Counted from the stretch's first letter, positions 25,711 through 35,179 are shown. The stretch: 64,000 nucleotides of DNA from Streptomyces pseudovenezuelae (GCF_029892565.1 NZ_JARXVH010000007.1:496001-560000); one strand, 5' to 3'. Made by a program: numbers and translations. The notes: a model not told the origin generated them from the letters alone.

Positions 25711-25759
25711 AGGGGCGAGGATCCCGGGCCCGCCGTCAAGGACCCCGGCCCTCGCCCCT
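25711..25759. terminator. Hairpin between T7SS ATPase and kinase
   Basis: AGGGGCGAG at 25711 pairs with CTCGCCCCT at 25751. The interior also contains GGATCCCGGGCC and GACCCCGGCC, giving additional pairing. It lies between two convergent genes and overlaps the kinase stop. Confidence 0.55.
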
Positions 25760-27575
25760 AACCGACCTTCGACATCCGGGACGTCGGATTCCCCTCCGCC
25801 TCACTGTCCGACACGTACTTGAGGTCGTCCCCCACCCGCGACAACCGCACCGTGTGCGGCGTCGGATTGCACCCGTCGTGGTTGGAGGCCGCACCGGTCG
25901 ACGTGGCGACGAGCTCCTTCTTGGTCACCGTCTTCACGGTCAGTACGTCGTTGCAGACGCCGCCGAGCTGGTCGGTCTGGCGCAGGGTGCCCAACTCCTC
26001 GCCCTCGCCCGCCTGTCGGACGGCCAGATGGAAGGTGCCGACCGGCAACGTGCCGTCGAGCGCGAGGGCCTGCCCCTCCCAGGTGCCGAGGTAGGAGGCG
26101 GGGACGGCGGGCGGGACGGTCTGGTGGGCGGTGGACGGCTCGGGGCTCGGCTCCGCGCTGCCGCCGGCGCTGGAGCTGGGCTTCGGGCTCGCCGAGGAAC
26201 CGGGCTCGTCGCCCGAAGTGGCCGCCGGTGCCGAGGACTTGGTGCCTGTGTCGCTCGCCTGGTCGTTGTTGTTGCTGCCGTTCGGCATCAGGTCGAACAG
26301 GAACACCGACCCCACCGTCACCGCCGCCAACGCCCCCGCGACCGCCAGCGCCACGGTGCAGCTCATCCGACGCCCCCGCCCGCCGTCCCCCGGCGCGGAC
26401 GACGCCGCCACGGACACGGACAGCTTGCCGGGCCGCTCATCCGCAGGACCGGACGGCACCGCCGTCTCGTGCGGGGTCGCGTCACGCGGCTCGGGAACAC
26501 CGGTGGGCGCGAATACGGGCGTGGATGTCGGCGCAGCCGTAGGCATCGGCGGAGCCATCGTCGGCGGCGGCCCGAACTGCCCCACGGAATCATTCGACCC
26601 CACCGACGGGCTGCTGAACCCCACCGGCCCGGACGCCGCTTCCCTCAGCCCCGCTCCCTCCGGCCCCGTCTCCCCCAGCACCGCCTCAAGATTCAGCAGC
26701 TGTACGGCACTCCGGCTCACCTGCTCCACCAGCGCCCCCGGCAGCCACCCGCCCGCCACCAACCGTGCCGCTCCCTCGGGAGCGAGCCGTCGGGCCAGTT
26801 CGGGTGGGGTCGGCCGGGCGGTCGGGTCCTTGGCGAGGCACCCCTCCACCACCTCCCGCAACTCGCCCTCCAGCGAGCCGAGTTCGGGCTCCTCGTGGAC
26901 GACCCGGTAGAGCAGCGCGGCGGACGAGTCGCCCGGGAACGGGGGTTCGCCCGTCGCCCCGTATGCCAGTACCGCGCCAAGAGAGAAGACGTCGGCCGCT
27001 GCCGTGGCGCCCTTGCCGAGGATCTGCTCGGGGGACATGTAGCCGGGCGAGCCGATGGAGACCCCGGTCGAGGTGAGGGAGGCCGTGCCGTCGGTGGCGC
27101 GGGCGATGCCGAAGTCGATGAGCAGGGGGCCGTCGAGGGTGAGCAGGACGTTGGAGGGCTTCACGTCCCGGTGGACCAGGCCCAGTTCGTGCACGGCGGT
27201 CAGCGCCTCGGCGAGGCCCGCGCCCAGGACCCGTACCGAATGGGCAGGCAGGGGGCCGCCGTCGGTCACCGCGCCGGTCAGGGACGGGCCGGCCGCGTAG
27301 GCCGTGGCGACCCAGGGGACGGCGGCCTGCGGGTCGGCGTCGAGCACCGGGGCGGTCCAGGCGCCGCCCACCCGCCGGGCCGCGTCCACCTCGCGCCGGA
27401 ATCGGGCGCGGAACTCCTCGTCGAGGGCGAAGTGCGGGTGCACGATCTTCACCGCGACCGTGCGGCCCCCGGCACTGCGGCCCAGGTAGACCCGGCCCAT
27501 CCCGCCGGAACCGAGCCGGCCGAGCAGGCGGTAGGGCCCCACGACGGTGGGCTCGTCGACTCCGAGCGGTTGCAT
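25758..27575 (-). CDS. Membrane Ser/Thr protein kinase with extracellular domain
   Basis: ATG at 27575 is preferred over GTG at 27584 because GGGGGAGGGG lies 8 bp upstream of it; 605 residues. The kinase domain has GSGGMG (about 22-27), Lys43 in VAVKIV, HRDVKPSN (135-142) and DFG (154-156), so it is expected to be active. A Pro/Ser-rich juxtamembrane part leads to one TM helix (near 395-415), a Ser/Glu/Pro linker, and a C-terminal extracellular domain (YLGTWEGQALALDG ... DDLKYVSDSE). It lacks PASTA repeats. Convergent with the T7SS ATPase, whose FHA head could bind its phosphothreonine products. Confidence 0.9.
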   Translation of the reverse strand: MQPLGVDEPTVVGPYRLLGRLGSGGMGRVYLGRSAGGRTVAVKIVHPHFALDEEFRARFRREVDAARRVGGAWTAPVLDADPQAAVPWVATAYAAGPSLTGAVTDGGPLPAHSVRVLGAGLAEALTAVHELGLVHRDVKPSNVLLTLDGPLLIDFGIARATDGTASLTSTGVSIGSPGYMSPEQILGKGATAAADVFSLGAVLAYGATGEPPFPGDSSAALLYRVVHEEPELGSLEGELREVVEGCLAKDPTARPTPPELARRLAPEGAARLVAGGWLPGALVEQVSRSAVQLLNLEAVLGETGPEGAGLREAASGPVGFSSPSVGSNDSVGQFGPPPTMAPPMPTAAPTSTPVFAPTGVPEPRDATPHETAVPSGPADERPGKLSVSVAASSAPGDGGRGRRMSCTVALAVAGALAAVTVGSVFLFDLMPNGSNNNDQASDTGTKSSAPAATSGDEPGSSASPKPSSSAGGSAEPSPEPSTAHQTVPPAVPASYLGTWEGQALALDGTLPVGTFHLAVRQAGEGEELGTLRQTDQLGGVCNDVLTVKTVTKKELVATSTGAASNHDGCNPTPHTVRLSRVGDDLKYVSDSEAEGNPTSRMSKVG

Positions 27576-27678
27576 GACGTCCACCCCTCCCCCGTAACGA
27601 GTAGAAGGGTAGTGCGCCGACGGCCTCCGGAAAGCTCTCCGTCGCCCACGGACCGCCTACTGACGGCCTTCGGACCGC

Positions 27679-28527
27679 CTACGGTTCCAGCAGATTCACC
27701 TTCACGTCCGCCGGGAAGCCCGTCGTCGGGCCCACGCGCCGGGCGAACTCCTGGACGGCCGCCAGCTGGGGGGCGCCGAAGCGGAAGTCGAGGGTGGTGA
27801 AGTACTGCTCCAGGACCTGCTCGTCGAAGGCCTCCCAGCGGGCCGCCTGCTCGGCGACCTTGCCGACCTCTTCGAGGGAGAGGTTGCGGGAGGCGAGGAA
27901 GGCCTCGTGGACCTTGTGGGTGATCTCCGGCTCGCGCTCCAGGTAGTCGCGGCGGGCCGCCCAGACGGCGAAGACGAAGGGCAAGCCGGTCCACTCCTTC
28001 CACAGCGTGCCGAGGTCGTGCACGTCGAGGCCGAAGCGAGGGCCGTCGAGCAGGTTGGCGCGCAGCGCCGCGTCGCCGATCAGGACCGCCGCGTCCGCCT
28101 CCTGCATCATCAGGCTGAGGTCGGGCGGGCACTCGTAGTAGTCGGGCTGTACGCCGTAGCGCTCGGCCAGCAGCAGCTGGGCGAGGCGGACCGAGGTGCG
28201 CGAGGTCGAGCCGAGGGCCACCCGGGCACCGTCCAGCTGTTCCAGCGGGACCTGCGAGACGATCACGCAGGACATCACCGGACCGTCGCAGCCGACCGCG
28301 ATGTCGGGGAAGGCGATCAGATCGTCGGCGTTGCGCAGGAACTCGACGAGCGTGATGGGCCCGATGTCGAGCTCTCCCCGGACCAACCTCTCGCTGAGCT
28401 TCTCAGGGGTGTCCTTGGTGAGCTCGAAGTCGAGGAGGGTGCCGGTTCTCGCGAGCCCCCAGTACAGGGGCAGGCAGTTCAGGAACTGGATGTGTCCGAC
28501 GCGCGGCCGGGTGCGAGAATTGTCCAC
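27679..28527 (-). CDS. mqnA: Chorismate dehydratase MqnA
   Basis: 282 residues from ATG 28527. The start GHIQFLNCLPLYWGL, the LxIGPITLVEFLRN strand and LIGDAAL mark the MqnA/D periplasmic-binding-like fold, and length is normal for MqnA. It dehydrates chorismate to 3-enolpyruvylbenzoate, the first step of the futalosine route to menaquinone. Single gene, 103 bp after the kinase start; other pathway genes are at 39957-45441. Confidence 0.9.
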   Translation of the reverse strand: MDNSRTRPRVGHIQFLNCLPLYWGLARTGTLLDFELTKDTPEKLSERLVRGELDIGPITLVEFLRNADDLIAFPDIAVGCDGPVMSCVIVSQVPLEQLDGARVALGSTSRTSVRLAQLLLAERYGVQPDYYECPPDLSLMMQEADAAVLIGDAALRANLLDGPRFGLDVHDLGTLWKEWTGLPFVFAVWAARRDYLEREPEITHKVHEAFLASRNLSLEEVGKVAEQAARWEAFDEQVLEQYFTTLDFRFGAPQLAAVQEFARRVGPTTGFPADVKVNLLEP

Positions 28528-28637
28528 ATCGCGAGGCTAGACCCTCGGGAGCGTGGTATGGCGACCGCCCCCACCGGCTCACCGTCAACGCGACACGCCC
28601 GGGATCAAACCTTACGGTGACGTGATCTTGGCCTCTA

Positions 28638-28665
28638 TTGCTTTCGGGTGCCTGCATGCTAGGCT
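28638..28665 (+). promoter_or_regulatory. Predicted promoter of the cold-shock gene
   Basis: TTGCTT, 16-bp spacer, TAGGCT: a fair sigma-70-type (HrdB-like) match 159 bp before the cold-shock ATG. It would give a leader of about 150 nt, typical of cspA-type mRNAs. Confidence 0.45.
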
Positions 28666-28823
28666 CGCCGCAAGTTGCAGTTTGGTTTCCCTTGCAGTAC
28701 AGAGCCTGCGGAGCATGTAACCGCGGGCTCTAGTCGTTTTCAGACGTATGCAGTAGTGCGGGACTTGTTTTCACACTTGCAGGGTTCTGGAGCAGGGCGA
28801 CCCTTTGGGCCCAAGGAGGGCTT

Positions 28824-29027
28824 ATGGCTACCGGAACCGTGAAGTGGTTCAACGCCGAAAAGGGCTTTGGATTCATCGCCCAAGAAGGCGGAGGCCCTGA
28901 CGTCTTCGTTCACTACTCCGCGATCAACGCGTCCGGTTTCCGCTCGCTCGAGGAGAACCAGCAGGTTTCCTTCGACGTGACCCAGGGTCCGAAGGGCCCG
29001 CAGGCGGAGAACGTCACGCCGGTCTGA
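28824..29027 (+). CDS. Cold-shock domain protein (CspA family)
   Basis: 67 residues, ATG after a strong AAGGAGG (28813-28819). RNP1 (KGFGFI, about 17-22) and RNP2 (VFVHYS, about 30-35) are intact. It is a single-stranded RNA/DNA-binding beta barrel, likely an RNA chaperone. Monocistronic, with a long leader and a terminator. Confidence 0.97.
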   Translation: MATGTVKWFNAEKGFGFIAQEGGGPDVFVHYSAINASGFRSLEENQQVSFDVTQGPKGPQAENVTPV

Positions 29028-29076
29028 TGTGACCTGGGCCATCCGCCCGGCGATCTGAGTATGAGTGCACCACCCA

Positions 29077-29118
29077 AGGAGCCCCGTGCCGTAAGGCAAC
29101 GGGGCTCCTGCCTTTGTG
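29077..29118 (+). terminator. Terminator after cold-shock gene
   Basis: AGGAGCCCCGT (29077-29087) pairs with ACGGGGCTCCT (29099-29109), with an inner GCC/GGC pair. A T-rich TTTGT follows. 50 bp after the stop. Confidence 0.85.
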
Positions 29119-29182
29119 CTGCGCGGGCGGACGCGTCGCAGTTCGGAGGCGTTGTCAGTGGTCGTCGATAGCGTCCGGGGGC

Positions 29183-29836
29183 ATGACCGAACCCGACTTC
29201 GTCACGGCCACCCGGACGTTCTACGACACCATCGCCGAGGACTACGCCGACCTCTTCCGCACCGAGCTGACCAAGCCCCTGGACCGGGCGATGTTCGCCG
29301 CCTTCGCCGACCTGGTGGGGCCGGGCGGACGCGTGGCCGACCTGGGATGCGGGCCGGGGCGGATCACCGCCCACCTCGCCTCCCTGGGCCTGTCCGTCGT
29401 CTTCGGGCTCGACCTGTCGGAGTCGATGCTCGCGATCGCCCGGCGCGAGAACCCTGAGCTGCGCTTCGAGCACGGCTCGATGCTGGCGGTGGACCTGCCC
29501 GATGGGTCGCTCGCGGGAGCCGTGTCCTGGTACTCGTCCATCCACACCCCTGTGGACGAGCTGCCCGCTCTCTTCGCCGAGTTCCTGCGCCTGCTCGCCC
29601 CCGGCGGGTACCTGCTCCTCGCCTTCCAGATCGGCGACGAGCCGCGCCGCCACGACCGGCCCTTCGGACATGACGTGGAGCTGGACTTCCTGCGGCGCCG
29701 GCCCGAGCAGGTCGTTCCGCTGCTCCTGGCCGCCGGGTTCACGCCCGTCTCACAGACGGTGCGCGAACCCTGGCCCAACGAATCGACCCCCCAGGCCATC
29801 CTCCTCGTCCGCAAGAGTCCCTCCGAGGCTCCCTGA
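29183..29836 (+). CDS. Class I SAM-dependent methyltransferase
   Basis: 217 residues from ATG 29183; the 23-codon upstream extension runs through the previous terminator. Motif I is VADLGCGPG (about 49-57), with GLDLSESML next and a LLAPGGYLLLAF strand. The substrate cannot be read from sequence; small-molecule methylation is typical. Convergent with the FAD enzyme at 29853. Confidence 0.88.
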   Translation: MTEPDFVTATRTFYDTIAEDYADLFRTELTKPLDRAMFAAFADLVGPGGRVADLGCGPGRITAHLASLGLSVVFGLDLSESMLAIARRENPELRFEHGSMLAVDLPDGSLAGAVSWYSSIHTPVDELPALFAEFLRLLAPGGYLLLAFQIGDEPRRHDRPFGHDVELDFLRRRPEQVVPLLLAAGFTPVSQTVREPWPNESTPQAILLVRKSPSEAP

Positions 29837-29852
29837 GCCCCCCGAGCCCCCG

Positions 29853-31658
29853 CTAGAGCACCCCCGCGAGATCCCGCGCCGCGATGTACCCGAACGTCAT
29901 CGCCGGGCCGATCGTCGAGCCGGCGCCCGCGTAGCTGTGGCCCATCACGGCCGCGCTGGCGTTCCCGGCGGCGTACAGGCCCGGGATGGCGGAGCCGTCG
30001 GCGCGCAGGACGCGGGCGCGGGCGTCCGTCACCAGGCCGCCCTTGGTGCCGAGGTCGCCGGGGACGATCCGGAAGGCGTAGTACGGGGGCAGCCACAGGG
30101 GCGCGAGGCAGGAGTTCGGGAGGACGGAGGGGTCCGTGTAGTAGTGGTCGTACGCGCTGTCGCCGCGGTGGAAGTCGGGGTCCTTTCCCACCAGGGCCCG
30201 GGAGTTGAAGCGGTTGACGGTGGTGCGCAGGGCGGCCGCGGGGACGCCGATGGAGGCGGCGAGGGCGTCGACGGTCCAGGCCTTGTGGGCGGCGCCCGAG
30301 CCGTACCAGTCGTCGGGCAGGACGAAGGTCGGGGCGAGGTCCCTGAAGAGGTAGCGGTTGCGGTAGTTCTGGTCGACGACCAGCCAGGCCGGGATGTCGG
30401 GGTCGGTGGGGTTGCGGTCGTACATGGTGTGCACGACGTCGCTGTAGGGGGCGGCCTCGTTGACGAAGCGGCTGCCGGCGGCGTTGATCATCAGGCCGCC
30501 GGGGAGGGTGCGTTCGGCGAGGCAGAAGTACGGGTCGTCGGGCAGCGGGATCGCCGGGCCCCACCAGGCGTCGTCCATCAGCGCGAGCGCGCCGCCGACC
30601 TGCTGGCCGGCGCGGATGCCGTCGCCGGTGTTCTCCTTCGCGCCGACGGTCCAGTCGGTACCGATCGGCTGGCGCTGGTACTGGGCCCGCATGGCCGCGT
30701 TGTGCTCGAAGCCGCCGGAGCCGACGATCACGCCACGCCGGGCCCGCAGGAGTCCGGCGGCGCCCGCGCGCGTGACGACGGCCCCGGTGACGGCGCCGCC
30801 CTCGACGTACAGGCTGGTGAGCGGGGTGTTCAGCCAGACCGGGACGCCGGCCGTCCGGAGTCCGGCGCGCAGTCCGGCGGCCAGGGACTGGCCCATGGTG
30901 AGCGGGGTCTGGCCCAGCAGGGCGGCCTTGGTGCCGCGGGCCAGGCACTCGGCGGCGACGGCGGCGCCCTTGACGCTCACCGCGGCCAGGGAGAGCCATT
31001 TGTAGTCGGTGCTGAAGACGACCAGGCCGGCCGGGACGTCCAGGTAGGGCGGGTTGAGATGGGCGAGTTCGGCGCCGAGGATGTTGCCGTCGAGCTGGTC
31101 GGGTTCGATGGAGCGGCCGTTCGGGAGGCCGCCGGGGAGTTCGGGGTAGTAGTCGCTGTACCCCTCCATCCAGCGGAAGCGCAGCGGGCTGTTGGCCATG
31201 ACGAAGGAGATCATCGCCGGGCCGTGGGCGAGGAAGGACTGCTGCCGGGCGGCCGGGACGTCCGGGCCGACGACGGCGGCGAGGTAGGCGGCGGCCTTGG
31301 CGGGCGTGTCCGGGACGCCGGCGGCCAGCAGCACCGGGTTGTTGGGGATCCAGATGCCGGCCCCGGACCGGGCGGCCGATCCGCCGAAGGTGGCGGCCTT
31401 CTCGACGACCACACAACTCAGGCCCGCCTTGGCCGCGGTGAGCGCGGCGGTCATGCCGGCCGCACCGGAGCCGATGACTACGACGTCGTACGTGCCCAGG
31501 AGCGGCGGGTCGGCGGCGGCTGCCGTGCCGACGCCGGCCGCGAGGGCGACGCCGGCCGCCGCCGAGGTGCCGAGCACCTGTCTGCGCGTGGGCCGCCCGC
31601 CGCTCCGGGTCGGCCGGGCACGTCTTTCGGGTTCCGTGCGCTCCGTGCTCGTGGACAT
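29853..31658 (-). CDS. Tat-exported FAD dehydrogenase, 3-ketosteroid-dehydrogenase-like
   Basis: 601 residues. TRRQVLGTSAAAGVALAAG (about 24-42) is a twin-arginine signal. The Rossmann motif VVVIGSGAAGMTAAL follows at about 58-72. A C-terminal PPYYAFRIVPGDLGTKGGL and the FAD-closing GNASAAVMG resemble 3-oxosteroid 1-dehydrogenases and flavin fumarate reductases. The PYYA Tyr could be the KstD catalytic residue. The substrate is uncertain and no steroid genes are nearby. An exported KstD-like enzyme would be unusual. Confidence 0.8.
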   Translation of the reverse strand: MSTSTERTEPERRARPTRSGGRPTRRQVLGTSAAAGVALAAGVGTAAAADPPLLGTYDVVVIGSGAAGMTAALTAAKAGLSCVVVEKAATFGGSAARSGAGIWIPNNPVLLAAGVPDTPAKAAAYLAAVVGPDVPAARQQSFLAHGPAMISFVMANSPLRFRWMEGYSDYYPELPGGLPNGRSIEPDQLDGNILGAELAHLNPPYLDVPAGLVVFSTDYKWLSLAAVSVKGAAVAAECLARGTKAALLGQTPLTMGQSLAAGLRAGLRTAGVPVWLNTPLTSLYVEGGAVTGAVVTRAGAAGLLRARRGVIVGSGGFEHNAAMRAQYQRQPIGTDWTVGAKENTGDGIRAGQQVGGALALMDDAWWGPAIPLPDDPYFCLAERTLPGGLMINAAGSRFVNEAAPYSDVVHTMYDRNPTDPDIPAWLVVDQNYRNRYLFRDLAPTFVLPDDWYGSGAAHKAWTVDALAASIGVPAAALRTTVNRFNSRALVGKDPDFHRGDSAYDHYYTDPSVLPNSCLAPLWLPPYYAFRIVPGDLGTKGGLVTDARARVLRADGSAIPGLYAAGNASAAVMGHSYAGAGSTIGPAMTFGYIAARDLAGVL

Positions 31659-31777
31659 CTCGGGTTCCTCCCGCCGAACGAGGACAAGGAGACCGGAATG
31701 TCGCGCGAGGGTCTTGTGAAGTCAATAACCGGGCGTAGGCGAAATACCCTGCCCTGCACGCCAGTTGATCGCGCGGG

Positions 31778-32911
31778 CTAGTTGAGGCCGATGTCCGCGC
31801 AGTCCGCCGCGAAGGCCGACGTGCAGATGTCCTTGACGGTGTAGACGCCGTCCGCGATCACCGTGTCCTTGATGTTGTCCTTGGTGAGGGCGACCACCGG
31901 CACCAGGTTCGCGGCGATGTCCTTCTGGGTCGGGCTGTCGACCCGGTCCTGGGTCAGCGCGTCGAACTCGATGTCGTGGCCCTGCACCTTGGCGACCGCG
32001 ATCTTCGCCGCGCTGGTGGCCTCCAGCAGGAACGACTTGTACACGGTCATGTACTGCTCGCCCGAGACGATCCGCTGGACGGCGTCCAGGTTCGCGTCCT
32101 GCCCGGTGACCGGCGGGATCTTGTCCGCGCCGGCTTCCTTGAGGGCGTCGATGACGGCGCCGGCCATGCCGTCGTTGGCGGAGTAGACGGCGGCGATGTT
32201 GTCGAGCCCGATCTCCCGGACGGCTTTGAGCATGTTCGCCTTGGCGGTGGCAGGCAGCCAGCGCGGGGTCTCGTACTCCTTGGCGATGACGACCTTGCCC
32301 TTGAGCTCGCTGAGCGCGCCGGCCTTGAAGCTGCCCGTGTTGGGGTCGTTGACGTCGCCGTCCATCATGACGATCTTGCTGGTCGCCGCCTTGTCGCCGA
32401 GGGCGGTGACGACGGCCCGGCCCTGCACCTCGCCGACGAGTTCGTTGTCGTGGGAGACGTAGGCGTCGATCGGGCCCTGGGCGAGGCGGTCGTAGGCGAT
32501 GACCGGTATCCCGGCGTCCTTGGCCTTCTGCACCTCGGCGGAGATGGCCTTGGAGTCCAGGGCGTCCACCAGGACGACGTCCACCTGGTCGTCGATCATC
32601 TTCTGGAACTGGCTGCTCTGTTTGGCCACGCTGGCCTCGGCGTTGGCGTAGACGACCTTGCCCTTGCCGTTCGTGAGGGAGGTGACCTGCCGCTTGATGA
32701 TCGGGTAGTCGAACTTCTCGAAGCGTGCCGTGTCCGTGTCCGGCAGCAGCAGTCCCACCGTGATGTCGTCGCCCTTCGTCGGGGACGAGGAGCTGCCGCC
32801 CCCGCTGATGGCGTCGACGGCGCCGCACGCGGTGAGGGAGAGGGCGGTGCTGGAGACGGCCAGCACCGCGGCCAGGCGGCGCAGGGCGGTCCGGCGGGGG
32901 GAAGCGTTCAC
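31778..32911 (-). CDS. Sugar ABC transporter substrate-binding lipoprotein (XylF-like)
   Basis: 377 residues from GTG 32911 (VNASPRRTALRRLAAVLAVSS), with lipobox LTAC. The body is a type I periplasmic-binding fold. Landmarks are VGLLLPDTDTARFEKFDYP, VDVVLVDALDSKAI, VIAYDRLAQ, VMMDGDVNDPNT and VTGQDANLDAVQRI, matching the D-xylose/ribose-binding group. No permease or ATPase gene lies beside it, so it is an orphan binding protein. Confidence 0.88.
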   Translation of the reverse strand: MNASPRRTALRRLAAVLAVSSTALSLTACGAVDAISGGGSSSSPTKGDDITVGLLLPDTDTARFEKFDYPIIKRQVTSLTNGKGKVVYANAEASVAKQSSQFQKMIDDQVDVVLVDALDSKAISAEVQKAKDAGIPVIAYDRLAQGPIDAYVSHDNELVGEVQGRAVVTALGDKAATSKIVMMDGDVNDPNTGSFKAGALSELKGKVVIAKEYETPRWLPATAKANMLKAVREIGLDNIAAVYSANDGMAGAVIDALKEAGADKIPPVTGQDANLDAVQRIVSGEQYMTVYKSFLLEATSAAKIAVAKVQGHDIEFDALTQDRVDSPTQKDIAANLVPVVALTKDNIKDTVIADGVYTVKDICTSAFAADCADIGLN

Positions 32912-33060
32912 GACGGGGGGCCTTCCGAGCGGGCGGGGCGTGGGGGAGGAGAGCGGTTTCTCAAGGTCCGGAGGGGACGTGTGGAGACCTGAGTGGCCGA
33001 CAGCCAACCGTCACACGCGTGTTACGTCAAGAAGTTGTCGTAACAAGGCGGCGGAGCTCC

Positions 33061-34974
33061 TTACTTCGCGTACAAGCCCTCCACATCCGCCGCGAAGTCC
33101 TTCATGACCGACTCCCGGCGGAGCTTCATGGAGGGGGTCAAATGGCCTCCCGCCTCGGTGAAGTCGCGGGGCAGGACGGTGAAACGGCGGATGGATTCCG
33201 GGCGGGAGACCATCTTGTTGGCCTCGTCCACGGCGCGCTGGAGGACCTGGTGCAACTCCTCGTCATTGACCAGAAGTTCGGCCGGAACCGGATGCTTGCC
33301 GTTCATCTGACGCCAGTGGGTGATGCCGTCGAGGTCGAGGGTGATGAGCGCGGAGACGTAGGGGCGGCGGTCGCCCACGACCATGCACTGGGAGATCAGG
33401 GGGTGTTGGCGCAGCCAGTTCTCCAGCGGGGCGGGCGCCACGTTCTTGCCGCCCGCGGTGATCAGGATCTCCTTCTTGCGGCCGGTGATCGTCAGATAGC
33501 CCTCGTCGTCCAACTGGCCGATGTCGCCGGTCGGGAACCAGCCGTCCGCCGACGCGGGCACCACGCCGCCCGCGTGCGGGTCCCAGTAGCCGCGGAAGAT
33601 CTGTCCGCCGCTGAGCAGGATCTCGCCGTCGGCGGCGATGCGCACCTTCGTGCCGGGCATGGGCCAACCCACCGTGCCCAGGCGGGGCTTGAGCGGCGGG
33701 GTGCAGGTCGCGGCGCCGGTGGACTCGGTGAGGCCGTAGCCCTCGTAGACCTCCATGCCCGCGCCCGCGTAGAACGCGGCGAGGCTGCGGCCCAACGGCG
33801 AGCCGCCGCAGATCAGTTGACGGATGCGGCCGCCCATGGCGTTGCGGATACGGCGGTAGACGAGCGGGTCGTAGAAGGTGCGGGCCGTCTTCAGGGCCGT
33901 GCTGGGGCCCGACCCTGTGCCCGAGTGGCGGGCCTCCATCGCCTCGCCGTAGCGCCGGGCGACGTTCGCGGCGCGGTCGAACGACGAGGCCCGGCCGCCG
34001 CTCTCGGCCCTGGCGCGGGCGCTGTTGTAGACCTTCTCCAGCATGTACGGGATGGCGAGCAGGAAGGTCGGCTTGAAGCTGCCGAGGTCCGCGATGAGGT
34101 CCTCGGACTGGAGGCTCGGCGCATGGCCGAGACGGACCCGGCCGCGGATGCAGGCCACGGCCACCATGCGGCCGAAGACGTGCGACATGGGGAGGAAGAG
34201 GAGGGTGGCGGGCTCGTCGGAGGTCTTCGACTTGAAGACGGGGTAGAGGAGTTCGATCGCGTTGTCGACCTCGGCCAGGAAGTTGGCGTGCGTCAGCACA
34301 CAGCCCTTGGGGCGGCCCGTGGTGCCCGAGGTGTAGATGACGGTGGCGAGGGTGTCGGGGACCAGCATGCCCCGGCGCACGGATATCTCCTGGTCGGGGA
34401 CGGGCTGTCCGAGCTCCGCCAGCCGGTCCAGATGCCCCTTCTCCACGATCCACATGTGGCGCAGGTCGGGCAGCCGGTTGAGCTCCGGGCCGAGCGCCGC
34501 GGCCTGTCCCGCCGTCTCCGTGACCAGGGCGACCGCGCCGGAGTCCTGGAGGATCCAGCGGGTCTGGAAGACCGAGGAGGTCGGGTAGATCGGGACGGTG
34601 ACCAGGCCGGCCGCCCACGCGGCGAAGTCGAGCAGCGTCCACTCGTAGATCGTCCGGGCCATGACGGCGATCCGGTCGCCGGGCACCAGCCCCTCCGCGA
34701 TCAGCCCTTTGGCCAGGGCCAGCACCTCGTCCGCGAAGCCGGCCGCCGTCACATCGGCCCAACTCCCCTCCGCCGTACGGCGGCTGAGCACCCGGGCCTC
34801 GGGCGCCGCGGCCGCGTTGTCGAACGGCAGGTCCGCGAGCGAGCCGTGGGTGGACGGCGCGACCAGCGGGGGCACGGACACCTCCCGCACCACCCCGTCC
34901 AGGCGCACGATCTCGGGTTCCACGAGCTGGGGCACACCGTCGTAGTCGGCGGCGGACGGGTAGGGCACGGACAT
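33061..34974 (-). CDS. Long-chain acyl-CoA ligase (AMP-forming)
   Basis: 637 residues from ATG 34974, chosen for AGGAG 6 bp upstream over a start 54 bp earlier with no RBS. The AMP-binding P-loop TSGTTGRPKG, the YGLTESTGA motif, GWFPTGDIG and a GRKKEILITAGGKN C-terminal hinge show the ANL family; length fits FadD15-like ligases. It activates fatty acids to acyl-CoA via acyl-AMP. Same strand as the thiolase upstream. Confidence 0.92.
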   Translation of the reverse strand: MSVPYPSAADYDGVPQLVEPEIVRLDGVVREVSVPPLVAPSTHGSLADLPFDNAAAAPEARVLSRRTAEGSWADVTAAGFADEVLALAKGLIAEGLVPGDRIAVMARTIYEWTLLDFAAWAAGLVTVPIYPTSSVFQTRWILQDSGAVALVTETAGQAAALGPELNRLPDLRHMWIVEKGHLDRLAELGQPVPDQEISVRRGMLVPDTLATVIYTSGTTGRPKGCVLTHANFLAEVDNAIELLYPVFKSKTSDEPATLLFLPMSHVFGRMVAVACIRGRVRLGHAPSLQSEDLIADLGSFKPTFLLAIPYMLEKVYNSARARAESGGRASSFDRAANVARRYGEAMEARHSGTGSGPSTALKTARTFYDPLVYRRIRNAMGGRIRQLICGGSPLGRSLAAFYAGAGMEVYEGYGLTESTGAATCTPPLKPRLGTVGWPMPGTKVRIAADGEILLSGGQIFRGYWDPHAGGVVPASADGWFPTGDIGQLDDEGYLTITGRKKEILITAGGKNVAPAPLENWLRQHPLISQCMVVGDRRPYVSALITLDLDGITHWRQMNGKHPVPAELLVNDEELHQVLQRAVDEANKMVSRPESIRRFTVLPRDFTEAGGHLTPSMKLRRESVMKDFAADVEGLYAK

Positions 34975-35179
34975 GGCAGCTCCTGGGGCGCGCAGCTCGG
35001 TACCGCTCTGCTGCTGTGGTACGGACATCGCGTACCAATACGTTCACCGGCGGCGTGCGGCGGGGGAGTTACCGGCGGTCAGGTTCGCGATGGTACGGGG
35101 CCCACATGGGGGGTTGGTAAGGGTTCGACGATGATCCGGAGCCGGGCTTGTGCAACATCGGGGGTTATGTGACAAGTGC

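Noticed and set aside
29242..31725. An 827-codon minus-strand frame in another register over the FAD dehydrogenase
   Set aside because: The +1 register has the FAD motif and Tat signal; this frame is Arg/Pro/Gly-rich noise.
33019..35172. A 717-codon plus-strand frame across the acyl-CoA ligase
   Set aside because: Antisense of a well-defined AMP-ligase gene. No domain motif or RBS.
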